Part shown: piece by piece, positions 39,957 to 52,714 of the stretch
Layout of the letters: every line of letters starts with the position of its first letter
Position numbering within the stretch: the first letter of the stretch is position 1
NCBI RefSeq assembly: GCF_030695125.1
Contig: NZ_JAUYTP010000068.1
Coordinates: 124,001-188,000, forward strand
Source: Allobosea sp.
GTDB lineage: Bacteria; Pseudomonadota; Alphaproteobacteria; Rhizobiales; Beijerinckiaceae
DNA: 64,000 nt
Reading direction: 5' to 3'
Program-made: the position numbers and the translations under genes
Notes under the pieces: generated by a model
What the model saw: only the letters and a program-made list of their open reading frames with translations
What the model was told of the DNA's origin: nothing
The model's database searches: none

Positions 39957-41798
39957 ATGCCCGAATCGCCTGCCGCCCTCCCCGCCTGCCGTTTCCAGAC
40001 CTTCTCCGAGCCGACCGATCCCGCCCAGGTCGCGCCGCGCATCGCGGCGCTGCGGCGCGAACTCGCAAGGCAGGGGCTCGCCGGCTTCATCGTGCCACGC
40101 GCCGACGAGCACCAGGGCGAATACGTCCCCGCCCATATGGCCCGCCTCGCCTGGCTGACCGGCTTCACCGGCTCGGCCGGCAACGCGATCATCCTCGCCG
40201 ACAGAGCGGCACTGATCGTCGATGGCCGCTACACCATCCAGTCCCAGGAGCAGACCGACACGAACATCGTCACGCCGACGCGGATGGAAGAGACGCCGCT
40301 TGATCGCTGGATCGAGCAGAACCTGCCGGCCGGCGGGCGGCTCGGCTACGATCCCTGGCTACACACGGTCGACGGCGTCGCGAAGCTGGAGAAGGCGGCA
40401 GCCGCGGCCGGCGGCTCGCTCGTCGCGCTGTCGCAGAACCCGGTCGATGCGATCTGGCGCGACAGGCCGGCGCCCCCCGCCGCGCCCGTGAAGGCCCATC
40501 GCGGCGACTTCGCGGGAGAGGACGCCGCCAGCAAGCTCGCCCGCATTCAGGACGCGCTGACCAAGGCGAAGGTCGATGCGCTCGTCGTCTCGGACCCGCA
40601 TGCGCTGGCCTGGACCTTCAACATCCGCGGCGGCGATGTCGAGCACACGCCCCTGCCGCTGGGCTATGCCATCGTCCCGCGCGAGGGCCGCCCCACGGTC
40701 TTCCTGGCGCCTGAGAAGATCACCAACGAAGCCGGAGACGCAATCGGCGCGGTCGGCGAGATTGCCGCGCCGGCCGCTCTGGCGACGCAGCTCGCGGCGC
40801 TGGGCGCGGCGGGGGCCAAGGTCAGGCTGGACGCGACGACGGCCGCTTCCGCGCTCGCGACCCTGATCCGCGATTCGGGCGGCACGCCCGATGCGGGCAC
40901 GGACCCGATCGCCCTGATGAAGGCGCGCAAGAACGAAGCCGAACTCGCCGGCACCCGCGCCGCCCACCTGCGCGACGGCGCCGCGATGGTGCGCTTCCTG
41001 TCCTGGATCGCGCGCGAGGCACCCAAGGGCGGACTGACCGAGATCGACGCGGTCGCGGCGCTCGAAGCCGAGCGGCTGAAGACCGGCCTGCTCAAGGACG
41101 TCTCCTTCACCACCATCGCCGGCGCCGGCCCCAATGCGGCCCTGCCGCATTATCGCGTCACGGAAGCGAGCAACCGCCGCATCGAACCCGGCATCCTGCT
41201 GGTCGATTCCGGCGGGCAATACGAGGACGGTACCACCGATATCACCCGCACCATGGCGATCGGCGAGCCCAGCGCCGAAATGCGGGACCGCTACACCCGC
41301 GTACTCAAGGGCCATATCGCGATTTCGCGGGCGCTCTTCGTCAAGGGCACCTCGGGCGCGCAGCTCGATGCGCTGGCGCGGCTGCCGCTCTGGCAGGCGG
41401 GGTTCGATTTCGACCACGGCACCGGCCATGGCGTCGGCAGCTATCTCTCGGTGCATGAGGGGCCGCAGCGGATTTCCAAGCTCGGCACCACGCCGCTGGA
41501 GCCCGGCATGATTCTCTCCAACGAGCCCGGCTACTACAAGGAAGGCTATTACGGCATCCGCATCGAAAACCTGATCGTGGTCGAGGAGCGGGCCATCCCG
41601 GGCGGCGACCGGACCATCTACGGCTTCGAGACCATCACCTGGTGCCCCTATGAGCGCGCGCTGATCGACCGCGCCTTGCTGGACGCCGGCGAGATCGCCG
41701 GGATCGACGCCTATCACGCGCAAGTCTGGAGCCAGCTCGCGGGGCTGGTCGAGGGCGAGGCGAAGGCGTGGTTGAGGAGGGCATGCACGCCGCTATAA
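39957..41798 (+). CDS. pepP: Xaa-Pro aminopeptidase (aminopeptidase P, long form)
   Basis: This 613-residue metallopeptidase removes N-terminal residues before Pro. It has the three-part layout of long aminopeptidase P: two creatinase-like N-terminal domains (AGFIVPRADEHQGEYVPAHMARLAWLTGFTGSAGNAIIL, about 30-150, and DALVVSDPHALAWTFNIRGGDVEHTP, about 200-330) and a pita-bread catalytic domain. Metal ligands appear in LLVDSGGQYEDGTTDITRT, FDHGTGHGVGSYLSVHEGP, SNEPGYYKEG and the final Glu of YGFETIT. The ATG at 39957 fits the family; upstream codons do not. It stands alone and is probably cytosolic. Confidence 0.92.
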   Translation: MPESPAALPACRFQTFSEPTDPAQVAPRIAALRRELARQGLAGFIVPRADEHQGEYVPAHMARLAWLTGFTGSAGNAIILADRAALIVDGRYTIQSQEQTDTNIVTPTRMEETPLDRWIEQNLPAGGRLGYDPWLHTVDGVAKLEKAAAAAGGSLVALSQNPVDAIWRDRPAPPAAPVKAHRGDFAGEDAASKLARIQDALTKAKVDALVVSDPHALAWTFNIRGGDVEHTPLPLGYAIVPREGRPTVFLAPEKITNEAGDAIGAVGEIAAPAALATQLAALGAAGAKVRLDATTAASALATLIRDSGGTPDAGTDPIALMKARKNEAELAGTRAAHLRDGAAMVRFLSWIAREAPKGGLTEIDAVAALEAERLKTGLLKDVSFTTIAGAGPNAALPHYRVTEASNRRIEPGILLVDSGGQYEDGTTDITRTMAIGEPSAEMRDRYTRVLKGHIAISRALFVKGTSGAQLDALARLPLWQAGFDFDHGTGHGVGSYLSVHEGPQRISKLGTTPLEPGMILSNEPGYYKEGYYGIRIENLIVVEERAIPGGDRTIYGFETITWCPYERALIDRALLDAGEIAGIDAYHAQVWSQLAGLVEGEAKAWLRRACTPL

Positions 41799-41801
41799 GC
41801 G

Positions 41802-41839
41802 AATATCGATATTGACACAACCTATGGTAGCATTATCGT
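41802..41839 (+). promoter_or_regulatory. Promoter with overlapping palindrome ahead of the lipoprotein gene
   Basis: TTGACA (41812-41817) and TATCGT (41834-41839) are 16 bases apart. The perfect palindrome AATATCGATATT (41802-41813) overlaps the first bases of the -35 hexamer, a good place for a regulator. The local sequence is notably AT-rich for this window. Confidence 0.5.
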
Positions 41840-41866
41840 CCCTGCCAATCTCGAGCGGGGGCGACC

Positions 41867-42544
41867 ATGACCAGGCATTTCCTATCGATCGCATGCGGAC
41901 TTCTGGCAGCCGGTTGCGCGACCTCGCCGCCGATCGATCTCAGTCAGCCCACCGGGGGCCGCGAGCTTCGGCCGGCGCGCGCCGGCATCAATGTCGGCTC
42001 GCTCTATTTCGCCCGCGAGAAGGCGACCGAGGACCGGTCCCGCCCCGTCAACCTTGAGCGTCTCTACGAAGTCGATCTGGCGCGATATGCCGTGCTGCCG
42101 GTCGATGCCAGACAGTCGGACGTCGATCTGAGCTTCAAGCTTGAGGCCAGCGGCGCGGTGAGCGGTATCAAGAACATCTTCGTCAATCTTGGCCTCAGTG
42201 GCAATTTCAGCGATCATTTCGAGTACAAGCTGACCAATGTCGTCGATCGCAGCATCAGCTATCAGGAGGCCGAGACGCTCTTCGCAGACCGGGCCTTCAA
42301 GCGCGATTGCAGCCACTGGCGCCGGAACATCTCGCGCGAGAACTGGGCGCGCTACCAGGTCCTCTCGCTCAAGACCGGCGACATCGTGCTCCGGCAGAAG
42401 ACGGACAGCGGCGCCTCCGCCGACATCAAGGCCAAGATCGCCGTCGCAGAGCCGCAGCTCAAGGCCGCCCTGTCGCGCAGCTACAACCTCGCCGTGAGTG
42501 GACAGGGCATGGTGATCGCGGTCAACCCGATCATCCGCGACTGA
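41867..42544 (+). CDS. Putative outer-membrane or periplasmic lipoprotein
   Basis: This 225-residue protein has a lipobox LLAAGC (Cys17) after a hydrophobic signal. The mature part has no recognised domain: it includes LYEVDLARYAVLPVDARQSDVDLSFKLEA, a serine/asparagine-rich middle, and a C-terminal stretch AVAEPQLKAALSRSYNLAVSGQGMVIAV with amphipathic strands. Two Cys besides the lipid anchor are not obvious. GGGGGCG precedes the ATG. It has its own promoter with an overlapping palindrome. The function is unknown; its stop is one base from the convergent azlD stop. Confidence 0.72.
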   Translation: MTRHFLSIACGLLAAGCATSPPIDLSQPTGGRELRPARAGINVGSLYFAREKATEDRSRPVNLERLYEVDLARYAVLPVDARQSDVDLSFKLEASGAVSGIKNIFVNLGLSGNFSDHFEYKLTNVVDRSISYQEAETLFADRAFKRDCSHWRRNISRENWARYQVLSLKTGDIVLRQKTDSGASADIKAKIAVAEPQLKAALSRSYNLAVSGQGMVIAVNPIIRD

Positions 42545-42545
42545 G

Positions 42546-42845
42546 TCACGCGAGCGCCCGCAACGCCACCACCGCCGCGACGCCGACCGCCACCACGCCC
42601 AGCAGCGGCAGGCGCGTCGCGGCGAGCGCGGCGAGTAGCGCAGCCGCCGTCTCCGGCCAGCCGGTGGCGAGCGCGCTCGGCGCGATGACGGCGACGAGCA
42701 CGGCCGGCGGGATCGCGTCGAAAGCGGCCTGGGCGCGTGGCGACAGCTGGAGCCGTCCGGCGAGCGCGAGCCCGGCGAGGCGCGTCGCATAGGTCGCGAG
42801 CGCCATGCCGAGGATGGCGAGCAGATTGTGCGGATCGAGCGTCAT
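42546..42845 (-). CDS. azlD: AzlD-family branched-chain amino-acid exporter subunit
   Basis: This 99-residue protein has four hydrophobic helices and the usual AzlD features: ATYATRLAGLAL and FDAIPPAVLVAVIAP. AzlD and AzlC form a two-part exporter for branched-chain amino acids (and analogues) in the inner membrane. Its ATG overlaps the azlC stop by ATGA. Length and order are standard. Confidence 0.9.
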   Translation of the reverse strand: MTLDPHNLLAILGMALATYATRLAGLALAGRLQLSPRAQAAFDAIPPAVLVAVIAPSALATGWPETAAALLAALAATRLPLLGVVAVGVAAVVALRALA

Positions 42846-43558
42846 GGGCGCATCTCCGGCGCCGGCTCGGCATCCCCGACGGATCCGGCCGCGAACCAGG
42901 CGGCGGCGAGCCCGCAGAGCGAACCCGCCAGCACGTGCCAGGGCGGGCCAATGAGCCGGTAGGTCAGCGCCGAGGCCAGCCCCGCCGCCGCGACCGTCCA
43001 GAACGTCACCCGCCCCTTCCAGAAGGCGGCCACCAGCGCGATGAACAGCGCGGTGAAGGCGAAATCGGCCCCGAAGCGGCGCGGATCACCCAGCGCGGCG
43101 CCAACCACGGCACCGAGCGTCGAGGTCGCGACCCAGCAGGCGACGAAGGGCACCACCATCCCGAACCAGTAGGCCGGCGTCAGAGCGTGGGTGCGCGCCC
43201 GCTTCTCGGCCAGCGCCCAGTTCTCGTCGGCCATGAAATAGAGCCCGAGCGCCGTCTGCCCGCGCGAGAAGCCCGCGAGCTTCGGGACCAGCGAGGCGCT
43301 CATCAGCACATGGCGGGCATTGATCAGCAGCGTCGAGAACACCAGCGCACCGATCGGCGCCGGCGTCGCCCAGAGTTCGACGGCCGCGAATTGCGCCCCA
43401 CCGGCGAAGACCAGGACGCTCATCGCCATCGTCTCCAGCGGAGACAGACCCTTGCCGGCCGCCAGAGCACCGAGCAGCAGCCCGATCGGCACGGCCGCCA
43501 GCATGGCGGGCCAGATGTCGCTGAGGCCCCGACGGGCATCGTCGCGCAAGGTGGACAT
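42842..43558 (-). CDS. azlC: AzlC-family branched-chain amino-acid exporter subunit
   Basis: This 238-residue inner-membrane protein has seven or eight hydrophobic helices. Family signatures are AVPIGLLLGALAAGKGLSP, VFAGGAQFAAVELW, and LLINARHVLMSASLVPKL. It is the larger half of the AzlCD exporter. It lies 12 bases behind an AraC-type regulator gene on the same strand, so regulator and transporter form an operon. The ilv operon of this window is unrelated in position but shares the branched-chain theme. Confidence 0.92.
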   Translation of the reverse strand: MSTLRDDARRGLSDIWPAMLAAVPIGLLLGALAAGKGLSPLETMAMSVLVFAGGAQFAAVELWATPAPIGALVFSTLLINARHVLMSASLVPKLAGFSRGQTALGLYFMADENWALAEKRARTHALTPAYWFGMVVPFVACWVATSTLGAVVGAALGDPRRFGADFAFTALFIALVAAFWKGRVTFWTVAAAGLASALTYRLIGPPWHVLAGSLCGLAAAWFAAGSVGDAEPAPEMRP

Positions 43559-43570
43559 CGTGATGGGCCT

Positions 43571-44434
43571 TCAGGAGAGATGGGCGGCGCGGAAGGCGCC
43601 CGGCGTCACGCCGAGCCTGGCCTTGAAGGCGCGCGTCAGATGCGCCTGGTCGCTGAAGCCGGTGGCGGCGGCCACCGCAACCGGCGCCTCCCCGCGACGC
43701 AGGCGGTCACGCGCGCGTCGCACCCGCACATCGACGAGGAAGGCATGCGGCGTCAGCCCGGTCTCAGCCCGGAAGGCGCGGATCAGGTGATGCCGCGGCA
43801 GGCCGACCGCAGCGCCGATCGCGGCGAGCGACAGATCCTCATCATGGCGGGCTTCGATCAGCGCCCGCGCGCGATCAACCGGTCCGGGTTCGCGCCCGAT
43901 GAGGCGCGGGCCGAGATCGGCATGGCGCACGAGCATAGCGGCATAGGCCCGCAGCAGCGCCTCCTCGCCCGCCAGCGCATCCGCGCCCTCTTCCAGCAGC
44001 CGGTGGGCCGCGGCGAAGAGCGCAGCTCCGTCCGGATCATGCACGACGGGTGCGCGGAAGAAGGGCGTACCGGGGCTCCCGCGCCCGGTCAGCGAAGCCG
44101 CAAGCTCCTGCATCAGGTCGAGCCCGGGATAGCTCATCCGGTAGCGATAGCCGCCCTCGCTCGGCGCGCCATCATGGACGTCGAGCGGCTGATTCATCAC
44201 GAGATCGCCGGGGCCGGCATAGAGCTTCCGACCGCGCGCATGCCAGACCTCGCAGCCGGTCAGGATCGTCCCGATCGCATAGGTGTCATGGGCATGGGGG
44301 GCATAGGCATGCGTGCGGAAGGTCGCCGCCAGGAACTCCAGCCCGTCGAAGCGGCGCGCGGCGAAGAGATGCGCCCGCTCTCCCGCCTTCAGCGGCGTCT
44401 CGGCCAGCGCCTGTTCCTGCGTGATCAGATCCAT
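43571..44434 (-). CDS. AraC-family regulator of the azlCD operon
   Basis: This 287-residue regulator has an N-terminal cupin sensor (about 20-140, with HAHDTYAIGTILTG and GPGDLVMNQPLDVHDG). The C-terminal double helix-turn-helix (about 185-285) is LSLAAIGAAVGLPRHHLIRAFRAETGLTPHAFLVDVRV then PVAVAAATGFSDQAHLTRAFKARLGVTPGAFR. In this family such proteins control an adjacent AzlCD/LysE-type exporter in response to the exported solute. It is the first gene of the leftward operon. There is no clear operator sequence. Confidence 0.9.
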   Translation of the reverse strand: MDLITQEQALAETPLKAGERAHLFAARRFDGLEFLAATFRTHAYAPHAHDTYAIGTILTGCEVWHARGRKLYAGPGDLVMNQPLDVHDGAPSEGGYRYRMSYPGLDLMQELAASLTGRGSPGTPFFRAPVVHDPDGAALFAAAHRLLEEGADALAGEEALLRAYAAMLVRHADLGPRLIGREPGPVDRARALIEARHDEDLSLAAIGAAVGLPRHHLIRAFRAETGLTPHAFLVDVRVRRARDRLRRGEAPVAVAAATGFSDQAHLTRAFKARLGVTPGAFRAAHLS

Positions 44435-44534
44435 CGCGCGAGGTTAAACCCGATCACGCGGGGGCCGTCTTGAAGAAAAGTGATCGGGCGCATCAGCGCC
44501 GCCGATAGGACCTGGCAGGGAATAGGCGGCCGGC

Positions 44535-46697
<2,163 letters not shown>

Positions 46698-46911
46698 TCA
46701 TTAGGCGAGAAGCCGTCGTCGAAAAAGGGCAGGAGCGCCGCGCGAGGGACCGCTCTCCCGCATTCGTGTTCGCGTCGGAAGCGACAGGGCGTGCATTTCG
46801 GGCTATCGTGGCACCAGCTGGGAATTGGAAGCTCGACGCCTTCAGGCCGTTGACCCAAGGATCGCGTCAAAGGGCTGCAAGGCGAACCGGGCCGCAACCG
46901 GGAGACACGCC

Positions 46912-47715
46912 ATGGCCGATATCAATGCTCCTCTGCGCGCCGCCGCACGGGACCAAGGCCCCGCGCTGCCGCGCATCAACACCATCACCGTCGCGGATTT
47001 GCGCGATGCGCTCGCCCGCGGCTGGGAGGATTTCAAGGCCCAGCCCAGCCATCTCGTCTTCGTCGCGCTGATCTATCCCGTCATCGGCGTGCTGCTCGCG
47101 CAGGCGACCGTGAGCTTCAACATCTTCCCGCTGCTGTTTCCGCTGCTCGGAGGCTTTGCGCTGCTGGGCCCCTTCGCCGCGATCGCGCTCTACGAGGTCA
47201 GCCGCCGGCGCGAGCGCCAGCTCGATTCGGGCTGGGAGCATGCCTTCGCCGTTCTGCGCTCCCCGGCGATCAGCCAGATCCTGCTGCTGGGCGCGATGCT
47301 GACGGGCCTGTTCATCGCCTGGCTGATCTGTGCCTGGGTGATCTATCGCGGCCTGCTCGGGCTGCCGGCGGACGTCTCCACCGCAGACTTCCTGCGCACC
47401 GTCTTCACCACCCCGCAGGGCTGGATGATGATCGTCGCCGGCAATCTGGTTGGGCTGCTTTTCGCCATCGTCGCCTTTTCGATTTCGGTCGTCGCCTTTC
47501 CGCAGATCATCGACCGGCGCGTCGATGTCGCCACGGCGGTGCGCACCTCGATCGCCGCCGTCGAGCACAACCCGCGCGTGATGGTGATCTGGGGCCTGAT
47601 CGTCAGCGGGCTGCTGGTTCTGGGCAGCCTGCCCTTGCTGGTCGGACTCGTGGTGGTCATGCCGGTTCTCGGCCACGCCTCCTGGCATCTCTACCGCAAG
47701 GTGGTCGACGGCTGA
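46912..47715 (+). CDS. DUF2189 integral membrane protein
   Basis: This 267-residue inner-membrane protein has about six hydrophobic helices between residues 45 and 260. Key stretches include LRDALARGWEDFKAQPSHLVF, GFALLGPFAAIALYEVSRRRE, LDSGWEHAF and MPVLGHASWHLYRKVV. This matches DUF2189, a family of unknown function common in alphaproteobacteria. GGGAG precedes the ATG at 46912. The earlier in-frame codons do not fit. A weak hairpin follows the gene, then a very short membrane peptide gene. Confidence 0.85.
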   Translation: MADINAPLRAAARDQGPALPRINTITVADLRDALARGWEDFKAQPSHLVFVALIYPVIGVLLAQATVSFNIFPLLFPLLGGFALLGPFAAIALYEVSRRRERQLDSGWEHAFAVLRSPAISQILLLGAMLTGLFIAWLICAWVIYRGLLGLPADVSTADFLRTVFTTPQGWMMIVAGNLVGLLFAIVAFSISVVAFPQIIDRRVDVATAVRTSIAAVEHNPRVMVIWGLIVSGLLVLGSLPLLVGLVVVMPVLGHASWHLYRKVVDG

Positions 47716-47798
47716 GGGCAGCCCCGCCCGAAGCAGAGCGGGGAACAATCGCCGGAAAGCGAGGTTCATGGAGCGTGAGCGACGAGGCTCACGGGCGC

Positions 47799-47816
47799 GC
47801 GGGCCAACGGGCCCGC
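47799..47816 (+). terminator. Hairpin, possible weak terminator
   Basis: GCGGGCC-AACG-GGCCCGC has a perfect 7-bp stem followed by CCCTTCTT, only a poor T run. It lies about 85 bases after the DUF2189 stop and just before the ATG of the 24-residue peptide, so it may instead influence that peptide. Confidence 0.35.
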
Positions 47817-47838
47817 CCTTCTTCCGGGGGCACCATCC

Positions 47839-47913
47839 ATGAACAACATCATCTACATCGTCGGACTGATCGTCGTCGTCCTGGCCATCCTCTCCTTTCT
47901 CGGCCTGCGCTGA
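47839..47913 (+). CDS. Very small membrane peptide (24 residues)
   Basis: The frame reads MNNIIYIVGLIVVVLAILSF then LGLR and stops. It is one hydrophobic helix with a polar start and a basic end, ideal for a single-pass inner-membrane peptide. I recall near-identical 23-25-residue peptides annotated in other Hyphomicrobiales, so it is likely conserved, but no role is known to me. The ribosome site CGGGGGC is acceptable. It lies between the DUF2189 gene and the convergent DEAD-box gene. Confidence 0.65.
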   Translation: MNNIIYIVGLIVVVLAILSFLGLR

Positions 47914-47962
47914 GGAAGGGTCGGCGGCGCCAACGCGGCCCGATGATCAGCCCACAATCATC

Positions 47963-50194
<2,232 letters not shown>

Positions 50195-50364
50195 GGATAA
50201 ACGGGCCTAAAGGTTACGGCGCGAGATCGGAATGACGGCGCAGGATGTCGGCGATGGGCGTGGTCGCAGCCATCGATTGCAGCGGCTCATAGCGCAAATG
50301 GCGACGGAAAGAAACCGTGGTGGCAATCGCTGCCTGAAAGGGTACGCCCGACGATCCAAACGGG

Positions 50365-50472
50365 CCGTCATTCCGGACAAGCCGCGCCAGCGGCGCCGCT
50401 CCGGAATCCATCCTGGAGCGCAGCGCCCGACGATGGATTCCGGGTCTTCGCTGCGCTCGCCCGGAATGACAG
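50365..50472. repeat. Palindromic intergenic repeat, family A copy 3
   Basis: CCGTCATTCCGGACAAGCCG at the left is matched by GCCCGGAATGACAG at the right, with GGAATCCATCC and GATGGATTCCGGG arms inside and the side hairpin GCCAGCGGC. It is the same plan as 8545-8649 and 36530-36641 with CCGGAAT ends in place of CCGGGAT. The surrounding gap (50195-50549) between the helicase gene and the secreted protein gene holds nothing else recognisable apart from the two promoters it must contain. Confidence 0.75.
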
Positions 50473-50549
50473 AGCAGGTTTGATCAGCTCTTGTGGCCTT
50501 GACGACTCAGGCCCGTCGCGCGATCCCGCCGCCCTTTGCAGGGAAAGCG

Positions 50550-50939
50550 ATGCGGATGCGGTGGGTGATCGTGGCGGTGGTGTTGGCGGCGAGCGCGCAG
50601 GCTCATGCCCAGGACGGCGCGCAGATGATGACGCTGGCCGAGGTCAAACAGCGCCGCGCCGAACTCGCCGGGCTCTTCATCCGCGTCGAGAACGTCACCG
50701 TCTCCGGCTTCACCATGGCCCGCGGCGGCCTCGCCCAGGACGCCAGCGGCACGGTGCGCCTCGACGATACCGGCATGCCGCAGGACACCATCACCTATCT
50801 CGAACGCCACTGCGCCAATGCCGGCGCGAAGGCTGGCGCGGCCGCCCCGGCCGGGTGCCGCGGCGCGCTGGAGTTCACGGTCGCCTCAGCGCAGGGTGCC
50901 TTCACCATCAGTGACGCGCAGTTCATTCCAGGGCGGTGA
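50550..50939 (+). CDS. Secreted protein of unknown function
   Basis: This 129-residue protein has a signal peptide (MRMRWVIVAVVLAASAQAHA, cleavage after AHA). The mature part shows LAEVKQRRAELAGLFIRVENVTVSG, DASGTVRLDDTG and a C-terminal CRGALEFTVASAQGAFTISDAQF, which looks like a small OB-type beta barrel. Cys occur in CANAG and AGCRG and may form a disulfide. GGGAAAG precedes the ATG at 50550. No family is recognised. It ends 29 bases from the convergent recN gene. Confidence 0.68.
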   Translation: MRMRWVIVAVVLAASAQAHAQDGAQMMTLAEVKQRRAELAGLFIRVENVTVSGFTMARGGLAQDASGTVRLDDTGMPQDTITYLERHCANAGAKAGAAAPAGCRGALEFTVASAQGAFTISDAQFIPGR

Positions 50940-50968
50940 GGTTCAGCCGAAGCGCGGCTGGCCTCCTT

Positions 50969-52654
50969 CTACCCACGCACCCCGGCAGCCTCCAGCAACC
51001 GCCCGGCGGCCGCCCTCGCCTCTTCGGTGATGCTCGCGCCCGCCAGCATGCGGGCGATCTCCTCGCGCCGCGCCTGATCTTCAAGCGCCGTCACCCGCGT
51101 CACGGTGCGGGAGGCGGCGTCACCGGCGAGCGCCGATTTGGCGATGAGGAAATGCTGGGAGGCCTTGGCCGCGACCTGCGGCGCATGGGTCACCGAGATC
51201 ACCTGGACCTTGCCGGCGAGCCGCGCCAGCCGCTCGCCGATCGCGTCCGCGACCGCGCCGCCGACGCCGGTGTCGATCTCGTCGAAGACCAGCGTCGGGG
51301 CCGAGCCGCGCTCGGCCAGCACGACCTTGAGCGCCAGCATGAAGCGCGAGAGTTCGCCGCCCGAGGCGACCTTCATCATCGGCCCCGGCCGCGTGCCCGG
51401 ATTGGTCTCGACCCAGAACTCGACGCGGTCGAAGCCTTCCGGGCCCCGCGCCGTCTCGTCGCTGTCGATCTTGGTGATGAAGCGGGCCCGCTCCAGCTTG
51501 AGCGGCGGCAATTCGGCCTTCACGGCAGCGTCGAGCTTCGCCGCCGCTTTCTGGCGGGCTGCGGAGAGCTTGCCCGCGAGTGCGACGAAGCTCGCCTCGG
51601 CCTTCTGCAGCGCGTCTTCGAGCCGACCGAGCGAGATCTCGCTGTCGTCGAGCGCCGCGAGATCGGCTGTCATGCTCTGCGCCAGCGGCACCAGGCCATC
51701 GACCGGGACATCGTATTTGCGGGCGGCGCCCCGGAGGGCAAACAGCCGCTCCTCGACGCGCTCCTGCTCGCGCGGATCGTATTCGGCGGCGCGCATGCCG
51801 GCCGAGAGCGTCTCGCCCGCTTCTTCGAGCGCGACGATCGCGGTGTTCAGCGCCGCAAGCGACGGGTCGATCAGCGCCGGCGCCTGCCCGGCCCGGCGCT
51901 CCAGCCGGCGCAGCACGGCCGACAGCGCGGATATCGGCGAGCCCTGCCCGCCCACCGCCTCATAGGCGTCGATCAGGTCGCGGGCGACCTTCTCGGCCTG
52001 CATCATGCCCTGGCGCTGGGCTGCGAGCCCCTCCTCCTCGCCGGGCTTGGGCGCGAGCTTGCCGAGTTCGGCGACGGCGTGGCGCAGGAAATCGGCCTCC
52101 TTGCGCGCCGCCTCGACGCGAATTCGCTGCGCCTGCAGGGCCTGGCGGGCGCGCTTGAGCGTCTCGCTGGCGGCGGCCACGCTCTCGGCCTGCGCCTCGA
52201 ACCCGCCGAAGCCGTCGAGGATCATGCGGTGCTGGGCGGGGTCGGTCAGCGCGCGATCGTCATGCTGGCCATGGATCTCGACGATCGCCGCCCCGATCAT
52301 CCTGAGGATCTGGACGCTGACCGGCTGGTCGTTGACGAAGGCGCGCGTGCGCCCGTCCGCATATTGGACACGGCGCAGGATCAGATCGCCGTCGGTGTCG
52401 ATTTCCTGGGCCTGGGCGAGCTTGCGGGCGCCATGCTCATGCGGCAGGTCGAAGACGGCACTGACCTGGCCCTGTGCCTCGCCATGGCGCACGAGACCGC
52501 CATCGCCGCGCCCGCCGAGCGCCAGAGCGAACCCGTCGAGCAGGATCGACTTGCCGGCGCCGGTCTCGCCGGTGAGCACGCTCAGGCCGTCCCGAAACGT
52601 CAGGTCGAGACGGTCGATCAGGACGATGTCGCGTATCGACAGTTGGACCAGCAT
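50969..52654 (-). CDS. recN: DNA repair protein RecN
   Basis: This 561-residue SMC-like ATPase acts early in double-strand-break repair. The N-terminal half-domain has LSIRDIVLIDRLDLTF and the P-loop GETGAGKSILLDG. The middle is a shorter coiled coil than in SMC. The C-terminal half shows SGGELSRFMLALK (signature) and VFDEIDTGVGG (Walker B), then SVTHAPQVAAKA. The length matches the family. It is behind bamD on the same strand after 60 bases, as often seen in alphaproteobacteria (bamD-recN-ligA order), though here ligA is some 6 kb away. Confidence 0.95.
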   Translation of the reverse strand: MLVQLSIRDIVLIDRLDLTFRDGLSVLTGETGAGKSILLDGFALALGGRGDGGLVRHGEAQGQVSAVFDLPHEHGARKLAQAQEIDTDGDLILRRVQYADGRTRAFVNDQPVSVQILRMIGAAIVEIHGQHDDRALTDPAQHRMILDGFGGFEAQAESVAAASETLKRARQALQAQRIRVEAARKEADFLRHAVAELGKLAPKPGEEEGLAAQRQGMMQAEKVARDLIDAYEAVGGQGSPISALSAVLRRLERRAGQAPALIDPSLAALNTAIVALEEAGETLSAGMRAAEYDPREQERVEERLFALRGAARKYDVPVDGLVPLAQSMTADLAALDDSEISLGRLEDALQKAEASFVALAGKLSAARQKAAAKLDAAVKAELPPLKLERARFITKIDSDETARGPEGFDRVEFWVETNPGTRPGPMMKVASGGELSRFMLALKVVLAERGSAPTLVFDEIDTGVGGAVADAIGERLARLAGKVQVISVTHAPQVAAKASQHFLIAKSALAGDAASRTVTRVTALEDQARREEIARMLAGASITEEARAAAGRLLEAAGVRG

Positions 52655-52714
52655 GGCACTCAGCGCAAACTCGAGGGGCGGGGCATGCGCGAGCGACCCT
52701 CTTGTCGGGCGAGA

